Shown: in pieces, positions 23,835 to 37,200 of the stretch
How positions within the stretch are numbered: position 1 is the first letter of the stretch
Layout of the letters: each line of letters opens with the position of its first letter
Source of the DNA: Penelope pileata
Taxonomy: Eukaryota > Chordata > Aves > Galliformes > Cracidae
Length of the DNA: 64,000 bases
Reading direction: 5' to 3'
NCBI GenBank assembly: GCA_013396635.1
Contig: WBMW01003834.1
Coordinates: 606,813-670,812 of the forward strand
The notes under the pieces: model-generated
What the model saw: only the letters and a program-made list of their open reading frames with translations
What the model was told of the DNA's origin: nothing
Database searches by the model: none
Translations under genes and position numbers: made by a program

Positions 23835-26800
23835 CTAGGAAATAAAAAAGAAGAGCTTGGTCAAATTTCAATTCAATTTTACTTACTATTTCACTCTCCC
23901 TAAAAGTAGTATTAATTGTATTAATTTCTTTATGAGAACATGAGTCTATTAGATAAGCCACTGGGTGTAATTACAGCAATAAAATACAGCTAACAAAAAT
24001 GGGAAGACCAGCCGAAAAATCTTCACTTGTTCAAGCAGCATGGATAATGGCACTGGAATCAATGTAATTTCCTCAAAGCTTTTTCAGGATAAGGCCCATT
24101 GTCCTCAAATTTTAAGAGGCTCACTCACATTTTAATGGTCCTGACATTTTAACACCAATGAACCATTTTAGCTGAGGGAAATGGTTATTGCTCTCAGCTA
24201 TGTCACCCTTGCTCTGGAGGTGCTTCAAATTTAGCTCCTTAGGAAAATCCAGGTCTGGCTGTATATCCACACAGCAGCTGCCAGACTGACTGACTATTTA
24301 GGACTGAAGGCGCAGTGGCAGCACAGTGCTCCAGGACACAGCTCCCTCCGCTGCTCAGGTCAGAGCCCAGCTGAAGCAGATAGTGAGATGCTTCTAGTGC
24401 ACGTCATTGGGCTTTCCTTTGCAGAAACCACGGCAGCAGGACGTAGGGGGCAGATGATGAACCCTCAACAGCATTGCCTTAGAATGAAGTCCACACATGT
24501 TTGGAAAAGAATCCGGACATGGCAATGAAGAAGTAAACCAAAATCCTTTATTTTGGACAGCCCCACAACTGTCAGAAATTACGGATGAGTTCTTACTCAG
24601 CCAAAGTTGCCTCACTCTGCAAAAATCAATGCCCTTGTGATGTATCCTCTGAGGACATAGGAACAGACTGATCCAAAGAAGCTGTCCTGCAATCTTGTCA
24701 CCAGATCTTTACTGCACAGATTCTGGATGTGATACAGTTTGGAGCAACTTCAGACATGCCTCTTAGTGGCCCAAACATTAATGGTTGCAAAGACAAACCC
24801 CCTCCCTCCCCACCCAAACATGCCTCTAGAACAGAAGACAGTAAACACAAACAGGCCAACACGCTAATCCTACAGCTATGGAAGGACACGTAGGACTGTG
24901 CAAGGAAGGTGGCCACCTGGGTGACTGGACAAGTTTGCATCTGCTTTGTAACCAAGAAGACAGTGCAAATTTGATTTACTGAACCAGGAAAGAGGCTCAC
25001 TATCTTCTGAGTGACACGTAAGTAATGTCGCTTTGAACACTCATTTTCCAGTGTACAGCTCTTCAATAGAGCTGGTTGCTAGCCCAACTGTTTCAGTGTT
25101 AGTTGAAGATGGAATTGTAAATTGACAATCCTACATATGTACTAAAGAGTCACCCAGCCGCAGCACACTCCCTGACAGGAAACAAAACACAAGATTCATG
25201 TGCAGCTGCATATCTATCACCTAACATTTACCACCTGAAGCTGACAGGCCTTCCTCAGTTTATTTTGAAAATGAGACCAAAAAAAAAGTTTGGAGAAAAA
25301 AGAAAAATAGAAAGCAACAGTGGACATCCTCTGTTTTGTTCCTGGCCCAATTACTGCCCCAAAAGTTAACTTCTGGAAAATAGATTTACCTCTCTGCCTT
25401 AACATCTTGTATGCAAAAGTACAGCTAAATTTCACATGAACATTGCATTAACTAGTTGGTGTGATAACAGTACTTAAAACTTCCCAAATCTTTTCTACAC
25501 TTTGTGAAATGTTTTGTGCTCAGCCAGAGGAAATGCCTGAGAGTCTGTGTAGCTGGATTCAGGCATTTGTGTAAGATTCATAGCAGTAATGACTATTTGA
25601 ATGCTTATTACTTTTAATAGTACAAAAATAACTTTGAAAAATTAGCTACTTTCAATATTAAAACAGTCACTTCACACACTCAGCCTGCTTGTGCGTCTTT
25701 AAATTACAAACACTGAGCTGCTCTAAGGGGTAATAAAATAACGTTGACAATAATAGTTCCCTAGATTGTTGTATATACTCTAAAACTGAAGGCTGAGAGC
25801 AATGGACCAAATTAATCCCTCATGCAACTCCATGGAGTTCTGAGGAGATATAGCAAGGATGAATTTGGTCTAGCATGTACTCTTAATGGCAACTTTTTGA
25901 ACTGCTAGCACTCCTTGGAGAAAATCATCATTGGTTTTATTAACCTCTGATTTTTTTTCATTTTGGTTCAAAAGTATTGCAGACATAAAAACATCAGTGC
26001 ATACAAAACTTCCAAGTGGAGGTCTTTCTGTTCTGAAATATTTAGTTCATGAAGGACTTCCACACAGAGGTTCCTAGGCAGAACACTTGTTTTCCACATC
26101 CACTCCAACAGCAAGCACAGTAAACAAAAGCCCTTCAAAGCCAGGAGGATCCACAGAGCTGTCCCTGCCCTGAAAGGCTGGGTGCCGTCCTTGGGCATGA
26201 CACGCTGGAGGAAGCTGTCAGCTTATTTTTCTGGTGCAGGACAGGGGGTCTACGCCCCTCTCTCCAGAAGACCCCCTGGCCCAGTTCACTGACACTCCTC
26301 CAGGGAGACAGAGCAGATCTTGCAGGGCGGAATGGCTGATGATGAAAGATCCCAGGCAGACACTGTGTGCCTGACACAGGACAGAGACAGTCCCAGCTCT
26401 CCTCCTCTGACACTGCCTTCTGCAGGGCACAACACGAGGCGGGGGCTGCCATTAGTCCTGCAGGAAAGACTCCTCTGCCCCCTGCCTTCTGCAGGCAGAA
26501 AACACGATGGAGAAACCCTGACCCTGAGAGCATCTTTCTCATTTCTTTCTCAATACTGGAAAGATTTACCACAGATTAAGAGCACTACTAAAAGGAGGAT
26601 GTAAGAACATATGCATTACATCAAGTTGTACGTAACGGGAGAGAAAACGTATTGTGTAACATAACCTTGCTTTCTAAGAACTTCCATCAAACAATTTCCA
26701 TGACAAACCACTATCATACACTTAGGTGCTTATAGAGGAACCACAAAAATTTGATTGAGGTTATGAGTTTACATACCACAGTATCAGCAGAGGAATCTAT

Positions 26801-28062
26801 TTTTCTGCTGCTTCTCATTAATTAGTTTTAATTACTCTTCATGAAAACCACTTAAATCAGTATTTTAATACAAACAAAGCACACAGGTTTGGGACAATTT
26901 TTGCAGCAGCTGAAATTAACATAAAATCATCTCATTTTCCACAAAACTTTGGGGAGTGCCCTAGAGCATCAGCAAGACCTCCTCTCTGAGCCTCACAGTG
27001 CAGAGGCCCAGAAGGGAGGAGGCACAGCTCCCGGCGCCCACCTTGCCCACAGCAGGAGCCAAAGCAGTGTGGCTCCCCTGAAGGAGAGCACCCACAGGGC
27101 TGTTCCCCTGACAGCAGGCCCGCTCAGCCCCCGGACGACCCCAGTGTTTAGTGGTGAGAGCGCTTTTGTGTTCTGATTACACAAGGCTCAGACACATCTC
27201 TGTGGACTGGCAATGTGCAAGTCTCAGTTTTACCTCTGGATAAGGAACCAACACTTCTCCTCAGACTTCTGGTTAGGCTCTATGTGCCAAATTTGTTGTG
27301 ATGTAATCAAGCGCAACTCCACCACTATCAGCTGTCAACAGACTTCCTCGTGTCATGCCAGCACCAACCTCGGCCCCAGAGCTGGGGAGCCCACAAGCTG
27401 ATATCAACAGCAACTACAGCAGCTATTTTAAGCTGGATAGAGTTCTTACTGTTTTAGATGCTCTAGGATTACAAGGTCATAAACCTGTGCTATCAAATCC
27501 AGTGCGGGTGCTCTGAGCCAGGCGTTGCCCTTTGATGCAGGCTTCCAACTGCCATTGAAACCCTTGGAAGCTAAGCACATCTGAAAGCAGAGCGCTGCCC
27601 ATACGGTTTAAATTGGCTTAATTCCTCTAGTACATGCAGCCTGTTGCTCCACGCTGTATTTATTAGACAGTTTCATTTGGGTTTTTTACTTGTTTATTTT
27701 GTGTGCTGAAGGCTTTTTGCTGCCCTGCTTAGTATTCAGGGTTTTATGTTATCCTGATTTGAATAAAACATCTTATTATTTAACCGAGCTCAGAAATGCC
27801 CAACACATGCTGTGGTTTACATGTATTTTAGCATATCTGCCCAAGGAATCACAAAATGAATACGGCAAGATGTAGTGTTAAATGGTCTCTCCTCCGAGTG
27901 CTTCAGCCCTGTCTTTCCAGATAATGGATTCCGTACTTGTACAACTGAAAGGGCTCGAGGGCTGCAGCACTAATGGAGCAATTCTGAAAGCTTGGGATTA
28001 TCTAGAACCGAATGCTAACCACAAGGGGAGCACAGTGACAGAACACTTCTAACCTCAATCTT
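23835..28062 (-). other. PARVA: PARVA intron 1, exon-2-proximal part
   Basis: No exon was recognised. Two modest GC-rich patches (about 26200-26520 and 26950-27140) contain open frames on both strands without any known motif. They hold short repeated phrases such as CTGCCTTCTGCAGG at about 26413 and 26482. The PARVA start exon (Ser/Pro-rich, ending in a Lys/Arg-rich stretch) was looked for and is not here. Confidence 0.7.
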
Positions 28063-28294
28063 NNNNNNNNNNNNNNNNNNNNNNNNNNNNNNNNNNNNNN
28101 NNNNNNNNNNNNNNNNNNNNNNNNNNNNNNNNNNNNNNNNNNNNNNNNNNNNNNNNNNNNNNNNNNNNNNNNNNNNNNNNNNNNNNNNNNNNNNNNNNNN
28201 NNNNNNNNNNNNNNNNNNNNNNNNNNNNNNNNNNNNNNNNNNNNNNNNNNNNNNNNNNNNNNNNNNNNNNNNNNNNNNNNNNNNNNNNNNNNNN
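28063..28294. other. Assembly gap (232 N)
   Basis: An unbroken run of N. The right edge begins with a T-run and the left flank is ordinary AT-rich sequence. Translated frames crossing it are meaningless. Confidence 1.
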
Positions 28295-31200
28295 TTTTTT
28301 TCTGGAAACAGACTTGTTGACATCCACATGACTCCAGGAATATAGGCTTCGTATAAAAAGTCAGAGAACAAACTATCTGATATTGCCAACTCCTACAGCA
28401 GACAGCAGCTATACGCTCAGCGGCTCTGTCTTCAGCTCCTTTTTCCTGGAACAAGCACAAGGAGGAAGGCCAGTCACAGACATCGTATCGCCGGAGCAAC
28501 ACTGGATATTTGTACTTATACCCACATTCACACACGCACGCACATGCCACATACATTTATACAGCCAGAAATTACCACCAGTTTAGAAATGTGCTGATTT
28601 CCAAGAGGAAACATCGTTGCTGCTCTTGTACAGAGATATCTGCTCAATTACAGTTGAGCCAGATTTAGATGAATCAGGTTTGGTTTCATATTCCCTTTCC
28701 TGGGTGCAAGTTTCTGATAACGGCTCATGACCTTCATGCCTGGCTTTTGTGTCCACTTGTGCACAAAGAGCAGCTTTACTTCTACTGGCTTGAGAGCCTG
28801 CAACCCACACCTGTGTAAATGGTTGTACCTGCACAGGTCTCCGGGCACTGATGCTGTTTGTACTTGCTCATTGGCTCAGTGCGCTTCCTATTGCCCCTTA
28901 ACATTCTTCAGTTTTATCCCCTGATATAATTCCAGCAGAGTAATTCTGAGTTTGTACCAGCAAATGTGAGAAGAGATCCAAATTACCTAAGATGGTCAAA
29001 GAGGAAAAAAGACAGTAAAAACGTTTTCAAAAACTCTAAGTTTAAGCTTTTCCAGAATGGCGCTGTTTATTCAAGCAAACGCATGCAATTGCTTTCTGGG
29101 CCATCCAAAATGCTATTTTCTAATGCTTGTGCGTGTGCGTCTTATAAGTCCACAAAGGGAAAAGAAAATATTAATCTAAAATGGTACTGCCTGATGTTCT
29201 TGAATACATAATTCATCCAATATGGATTTTGGCAGCTCGGCTTTAACTCCAAAACAAAAGAAATCCACACAAAAGACAATAAATCTGCATTACACATGGT
29301 ACTAAAATGATCCAATGGATTTATAGATGTTTACAAGTTTGCAGAGTGTGACACAGCGTCCACCAGAAATTCAATATTCACAGCACAAAACATCATAAAC
29401 ATATGTCTGCAACTACAAAGGGGCCTTTTTATGTGGGGATCATTGTTAAAATTGTCTTCAGAACATAAACCTTAAGTTGTAAATGCTACTCCCCATTTAT
29501 TCTCCAAGACATAACAAATGAGGAAAGAAAAGCAGAGATATGTTTGTAATTGAAAATGTTTCTCAGGAAATGATCTGTACAGGAACATCATTCTCATTCC
29601 ATTAACTGCTGACTCCAAGCCAACCATTTGTAAAAGTAAATAAATATGCAAACTGGCTGACAACAATGTGCCTGCCTTTAATGGTACTGCCTTAGTACCC
29701 GCTCTCCAAAAAAGAATATATTTTCTTTTCTCATTTCTCCATTAAACCGAACACAGCATACAGATGAAAATAACAGAAATGCTGAGAGACATGCTAACTT
29801 TCATGTATCCAACACAAATTAAAAGCTTATTGCCTTGAGCTTTCTTGAAAGTCCAAAGCTGCTCCAAACCACCTCAGTGCCTATTTTGCTCCACCTTTCT
29901 TTCTTCCAATTAGCAGGAAAAACACCTTCTGTAGATTGGTAGCTCTCTGGTCTAAGTAGGCGAAAAACAACTGAACAGAGAGCAAACCCAGTCCTTTCAA
30001 AGCGTATATGTGATTTTCTGCACCATGTCAGTAGCTTTGTTAAGTGCTTCCATGTTTCATTTGAGATGAAAGTTAGAGCTTTCCAGTCATTTCTAAGAGG
30101 TAACAAGGGGTGTGGTGTCATGCTAAAGTAAATGCCGGTCATTCTATTCATTCCTTCAACACATCCTCTAAAATATATACCCAGCATCTGCAGATGTTTG
30201 GTAAAGCCTCTTGCCCTATGGAAGTGGTTTAAATGTGACTGAAGAAAACCCACATGGCTGCTTTGCAAGCAAAAGCAGACAGGAGTTCAAATGACGAGTT
30301 TTCCCCCACTGGAACCATGCATATGAGAAATGCTGTGACTGTTCCAAGTCCCTAGCAGAATGTGCCGTGCTAAATCTGATCCCTGCCTGAAAACCTAAAA
30401 TCCGTCTCAGACACACTGGTAGGGGCCTTGATTCCTGCGGAATGTTAATTGGTCAGCAGCTGGTGACCCTACAGACAATACATTTCATTGAACAACTCTT
30501 TCGACACCTACGACTTCCACCTAATTGAGATACTGTACACCTCAAAACTAGACAAGGTGCTTGAGGCAATATGAAGCCAGAAAGGAGAGCATTTGTATTC
30601 TCCTCACCAAAGGCAGAAGTCGATATTCCTTGAGTTAGAACAAATCTGCAGCTAGTAACATCCAGAAGAAGGGCAGAGAAATTGCCTCTCCCCCTAACCA
30701 AGGCGAGGCAATTGCTCATTCTATAAATGCACCACGTTGCTGTAGCAGTTTCTTCTAAACATTGTGGAGAAGCTGATTTTATGGGACTGCCTTTTGCCTC
30801 GTGTTCTCTCAATCACCAACTCGCTAACAGTAGCTCTTCCAACATCAGCAAGAGGCACTCATGCAGAAAAGACAAAACCAAAGATCTGTTCCAAGAAGCC
30901 TTTCCCAGCTCGGCAAGTTCTAGCTATTCCTAAGAGAAAACCCAAAAATAGTTCTGAGGAATGTAAGTGCACACTAGCAACAAGCTGAGGATTTCCTGAA
31001 TTCCTTGTTTTTTCTTCCTGTGCAGATAAGCCTTGTTTTTGAAAAAGTTAAGTGTCAGAACCATTGCATCTCAATAATAAGGACTGAGAATTGGTTCACA
31101 TACCACACGTGGCTACAACTTTCAAGCTGTAGTTCCTAGAGCTGCTTGTGTCTTAATATAAGTAACTGGTCATCTTCAAGGAATGACTTGGTGACAAAAG

Positions 31201-34200
31201 ACCAAAAGGTCTGTAGTAAGTAGCCAGGTATTTCTATAAGCTAAAAGAAAAAGCCAAAACAACACACACAAAAAAGCACACCTTGATTTTCTGAGTTCCT
31301 CACGCTTTATAATCTTTCTTTGGCACCAAACTGAACCAAGGTAAAGTTTGATGGTGACACAAAGGCAGGACAAGAGTGACCTGAGGAAATCAGAATTATA
31401 GTAGATATCAAAATGCAGATGTATTACTTATTTGCATAATTGCTAGCTTGCAGCCCATGCTTGGCTACCTCCTGTACCAATCCTGAACATCCAACCGTGT
31501 TCTTTAGATTCTGTGCAACAACTGACAATTCAAGTGTAGGATCAAACTCTTTTTACTCCCTCTATTTTAAAACTTTTCAAATTTTTGCTGCATTTAATAT
31601 TTTTGCCTAATGCACAGATAGTTTCCAGAAATCTAAGCAGCACATCCTAGGTAATTTCAGTTTCTTGTCAAGGACAGAATCAGAACATAATTTAGGACCT
31701 GGGATCTAAGGACAGGCCTTCAACAAGAAAAAGCTAAGCTGTGCCTTTGGCTGAATCAACAGAAAGACAATAATCTTCATAAAGAAAGTGGGCAGGATTT
31801 GGCGGAGAGCAGAAAAATGAAACCTTAAAATGGCAGAAAATACATCTGCTAGCATACTGAAGAGTAAAGTGCCTTTTGAAGTTCTCTTGACCAATGTGGA
31901 GGTTAGTGTGCACTGACAGCAGAAAACCTTCAGGCCTGGACAGTTGTAGAAAGGACTACACAAAAAGCAAAGCTGTTTTCTCATCCTTACTTCATTTCAG
32001 TGCGCACCATCAAGATCTAACCTTTCATGAGATTCCTCTGATGTGTGGAAGCTCTTGTGTGGCAACCCCTGACTGCAGCAAAGCCCTTTGAGGACCTTGG
32101 TGAGCTGGCCAAGCGTTTCTCCTAACGACATCTTAGGAGACCACCAACCAACTGTGGTGTGGTCACTAGTATGACAGGGGTATTCTCCTAAAATGTAGTT
32201 ACACAAAAGTGCAAGATGATACAAGGCAGGATTTTGGTGGCACAAACTGGAAACCATATTTGGCTAAGGAAAGCAGAGTTAGCTCTCTGTTTGCACAGAA
32301 AATCAATCAACTCTTACCAATCCAGGTTCAAGTCCCTTACTGTGAATTAACAGGTTTAATATCCCACCAACAGACGAAAACAGCATTATGCCCATTGTAC
32401 AGAGTAGAAAGCAAGGTAATTCTAGCTTAATGGATCCATGTCTCCTTTCTAAAGGCACAAACTGCCCTTGTAAAATGGAAGGTAGGTGCTTACAAATACA
32501 GCCTTCAAAAAAACCCTTCTGCAACACTACAGGAGGCCTGAAGCAGAATGGGCAGCAATATCCATACCTCCTGATTCCCAAAGTCATGCTGTAAGCAAGG
32601 AGGTCACCCCTCCTTTTGTAAAACAAGCAGTAATGACTTTCACCCAGCCTTGTTCCTTGCCATTCAAGGGCACTGCCTGGTACCCTCCTCCTATGTGTTC
32701 CCAATTCTCCTCAGTTCCCTAAAACTCCAAAAGCTGCTCTAATTTCCAAATACCCCATCTTAAAAAGTTACCTTACTGAACTGCTCATGTGATTATGGCG
32801 TTCACATGTTTCTTCTCAGGACACAAGTTGCAAGCAATGTAAGCATCAGCACTGTAAGGGTAAACCCACAGCTCTGAACTGCACATGCACTGCAAGGGTC
32901 TACTTGCTACCACCTGTCAAGCACTGTCACACAGGGGAAACACCTCCGTGTAATGCTCCTACCTGTTAAATGCATTACATGAGTCTCTGGCACCACCACT
33001 ATATCAATTTCAGCACGCAAAACATTCATACCAGGGGAAGCTGCACTACAGTATTTCCCAATTTGCAGGTGAACACACGAAAAATGCAAGTCAAGCATCC
33101 AAATAACCTTACGTGTATTTTGCTTTAAAGCACTAACACATTTAGAGTTTCCCAGGAATACTCGACAGCCTTCGGTTGCTGATGCCATAAATGTTTTTAT
33201 GCTACTATTACTATTAAGAAGTGTTTAGTTTTGAAAAATTCTCATTTTATTAAGCATGAACATTCAACTCACCTACTGCATGACACAGCCCATTTGAAAA
33301 TTCCTATCTCAGGCATGCTTCTGATTACAACTGGCAATTTTCCCTGGGTGGAAATTCAGCTGATAAAAATCACTATTTTCACACTGGATCCAGTACTACC
33401 TAAGGGCTAAATGCGCACCAAACTCAAGACAGTAGAACTACATATCCACATGAAATACCACAAGGGTCAAAGAGAATTAAAACTCACTCATACTGCAGAA
33501 ATATTTTCAGGGAGTAGCATTCAGAATGAACAAACTACTGTATTTTCTTTCTGTATCACCCTGGAAAGTAAAGCCTGACAAGGGCAGAGGGAAAATCAAC
33601 TCCCAGTCTTCTCTTCAAAATATTACCAAAGAAAAATAAGTGCCCTTGACAAAAATACAAGGTCAGGAAGGAATACCACTAAGCTCTCACAGAAACAAAG
33701 ACAAAAAATGATTGAATGAGTCAGGTCTAGCCTCCTACCTTTAGGGCAAAACGCTCCACAGCCCATCGCAGAGTTGCCAGGCCACCCTCATAGTGCATCA
33801 GAGGGAGAACCGCAGTCTCTCGGGTGTTTGAAGCCCCTTGCTCTGCAGGCCCCTTTGCTGCTGCTCTTCAGAGAAGCTGTATTAGCTTCCGATTCTGTTT
33901 TCCAGCAGAATGGTCCAAGCACATCACAACTCTCAGCTCAGAGCATCGCTCCAGAACAAGTGGCTGACTGCCTATATAATTTAATATGATGCCACATGAG
34001 ACTCATAGACCATCTGCAAAAGAAGCTAAATCTGCTTTTTGCAGCTTGGTAAGTTGCATGCTGAATGCTGGGTTGCAGCTTTGACTGTGTGCTTTTGTTT
34101 TCTGTCGTATAACTGAACAAAACGCTCCAACTGCATGTATAAAGCACATGTTTTTACTAATCTCATAGTCAGTTCCGACCAGAGATAACTCATTACTTAC

Positions 34201-37200
34201 AATTCCCCTTAAAGCACGGGGAAAGTCTGGGCACAGACATGACAGTACTGGAAGTGATTTTTTTTCCCTTTTTATTTTGAGAAGCAAAGGCTGGTTGAAG
34301 ACCAAAGTCAACAAGAGCTACAGAGCCCTTGAATCCCATTGTCAGAACTGAGATGCATGCATGATGTGAGCAAACTCAGGTCCTGATCACAGTGCTCTTT
34401 CCTCTATAAATACTTCCCTATTAAACAGCAATTGGTTGCAAAAACTCAGAGGGAAGGAGATTAAGCTCTAAAATAGGCAAAAACATATAAAAGCTAGGAA
34501 GTGGAGCAAAGGACAGGTATGAGCTATCAAAATAATAAACTATTGGTAAGATATGAGCTAGTTTTCCATTGGCTATTGGTCCTTCCAAGGGGAGACACTA
34601 AAGAAAAGATAATCTAGAACAATTACTTACTCAGGATAAAAATCAAATCACTATGAAGTGCTCTACAAATAAGAACTTTTCAGAAGCTGTAAAATGTTTA
34701 AATGTCTGTTCAACTTAGAGCAGGGATGAGGAAAGTGACATATCCCTGGCTCACTTCTACACAGCAGAATGCAGTTACCTTTCCAGTTTCCAGCTGAACT
34801 TCATTTAAAATGCCAATTACAAAAGTACAGAGAACTAAGAGAAATTTATCATTAAGAGTTATTCAGCCATGCTACACAACAATCCTCCCCCTCAGACCCA
34901 ATCCCTCACCAAAAAATAAAAAAATAAAAGACACTGAGCTCCCATCAGGTCTACTCTTCACCAGTCCTGGAGTGTCTGATACACATCAGTCTGCACTTAC
35001 TGGGTCACTCCTACAAGCAGTTTCCCTTGCCAACAGCCCTATCGTAATTTTGGTTGTTGTAGCTGTGTACTACTCACAAGCAGCGATGGGGCTCCCTGCT
35101 CCAACTCCTGCAGTCCCTCTGCTTTCTGGCACTGGGAAACTGGATTGCTGAACTGCTGAATAACAGCATCCAATGACAGGACAATACTGAGCTGGCAGTT
35201 CTTGACCAAACTTTTCTTTTCCTCACCTCTGAATAAAATCCTAAGCGTCCCACATACCTCCCAAGCTGGGCAGCCATCATAGACTAAATACAGCGAAGGA
35301 AAATGAAGTTCCACTCGGAACCGTCAAGAAGGATGCTGAAGACATTTCTATGTGTTAAGAAAACTCCCGAAGTCTGAAGCCACAGTCACCTGCATCATCC
35401 ATTAAACCTATTTCATAAGTGACTATTTATAAAGTGACACTTTTTTGCACCCACAAAAATAGCTGTTTTTACAAAAAAGTAAATGAAAGTTGTCTTTTTC
35501 TGTATGATGAGCTTTCATACTTGCAGTAGTAGCCAAAAGATCATGTCCACGTAATCTTTTTTAACAGGTATAGTTACAGTATGGCAAGAAAGCTCTGAAT
35601 TAGCTAAAGCAAACTGCTTTCTCAAAGGGCATAACCTGGTGAGAAGCTGACAACAGTGGGTCTGAAGCGCACAGTTTGGGGACAGGAACACTGAGGAGAG
35701 GAATTTCTAATCGCACTCTCTGCAATCCACTTTCACTTGCCACAAACACAGACTCAAGTGGGACTTAATTTCTAACTCCTGTCATCTAGCAGCAACAGCA
35801 ACAACATCACCATTCAGACAGTCTGTGCCTCCCCACTTCCCCAGCAGAGATCACTGCAGGGAAAAACAGCACACTGGGAGGATGCTCTGCGCCTATCGTT
35901 TCCCAAACTGCTCCTAAGGGCTCACTTTCAACCCCACGATTTTCAGTTTTGTAGAAGCAGAAGTATAGCCAGGGAGGACCGAAGTCTTTTTCAAGTGGTT
36001 TTGGCCATCAATACAGGAAACAATTCAAAGGCAACATGACACTGATAGCTTAATTTGTGAAAATGGATAAATACCGTATCTGCCACATAGCACATTAACC
36101 CATGTAACAAATAAATACAGAAATAGCACTGCAATGCTTGGTTAAAAGGTTTTGGTTCACAGAGAAGGAAATTTAATTAAAGCATGTAATGTCAATTACT
36201 GTCATTTGTAATTTTATTTTGCTTCCCTAGAAACAATACAGATGCAGGATTCTAAAGCTACCTGCATGTTTGATGCAAATGGGATAAAATTATCTAGGTT
36301 CTGAGAAAATCCAGATAGTTGCAGGAAAAAAAAATGCATTTTTAACCTAACCTCATTCATGGATCTTCTTCCAAGTGTTGATTACATGAGGACTGACATG
36401 CCTCCAATTTAAACATATAAGCCAACAACCCAGGCCTGAAACAAGACTTTTATGTTTATAAAATTGTGTTAGGTCATCAGAAAGGTTGGGAAGGAAGCAG
36501 CAGCCTAATTCTCAGCTCCTGTAAATGGGCACAGCCTTACCGAAGCCAACAGATGAGCATTGATTGATATCAGAAGGGAATTCAGCTTACTGTTTTTACT
36601 GATTGATTTTAATAGGAAAATTACAGGGCCACCAGGTCCTTAATGCTTCTGTCTCATTCACTCTGCTCTACGCAAGTGACAGGGACCCAGGAGCTATGCA
36701 GAATACTCCAGATATCTCACCACCACAGTCATAAACACTGCCAAATCTCCCCATTCCTTTTTCTCTTTTGCCACACAGAACACACTGCAGTGTCAGCATC
36801 CCCTTCTGGTTTTACACACAGTGCTTTTCAGCGGTGAAGCTCAGTGCTGCACAACAGTACAGTTCCTGCATCATATTTTCCAGAAGTCAGGAAACAGCAC
36901 CAGAAAAGGATGAATGGAACTGTCAGTGAAACACATCAGATTTATTTCTACCTTGCAATCTGTGATCTGAGTTGCCACAAGGAGAAAATCTGCTGTAAAG
37001 ACCTTCAAGGCATTTTTCTTTAAGTATGAGCACTCCTAAATATGGCAAGCATGCCACCTTCCAAAATCATACTTCCCTCAACAGTGTAATACTACAGTAA
37101 AATGGTGATTAGAATTACAGGAAAGAGCTAACAAAAGAGAACAGCAATCAGATATTTTCTTACATCTCTAAATGATACACACAGATTGTGTCTATCAGGT

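Noticed and set aside
28002..28556. 184-codon frame
   Set aside because: It runs through the N gap, so most of its codons are unknown.
29819..30268. 149-codon minus-strand open frame on the PARVA strand
   Set aside because: No known motif, no clear splice sites at its edges, no CpG-rich start. One such frame is expected by chance in 64 kb.
32325..32335. tRNA B-box match GGTTCAAGTCC
   Set aside because: Flanking bases do not form a T stem and no A box or acceptor stem was found.
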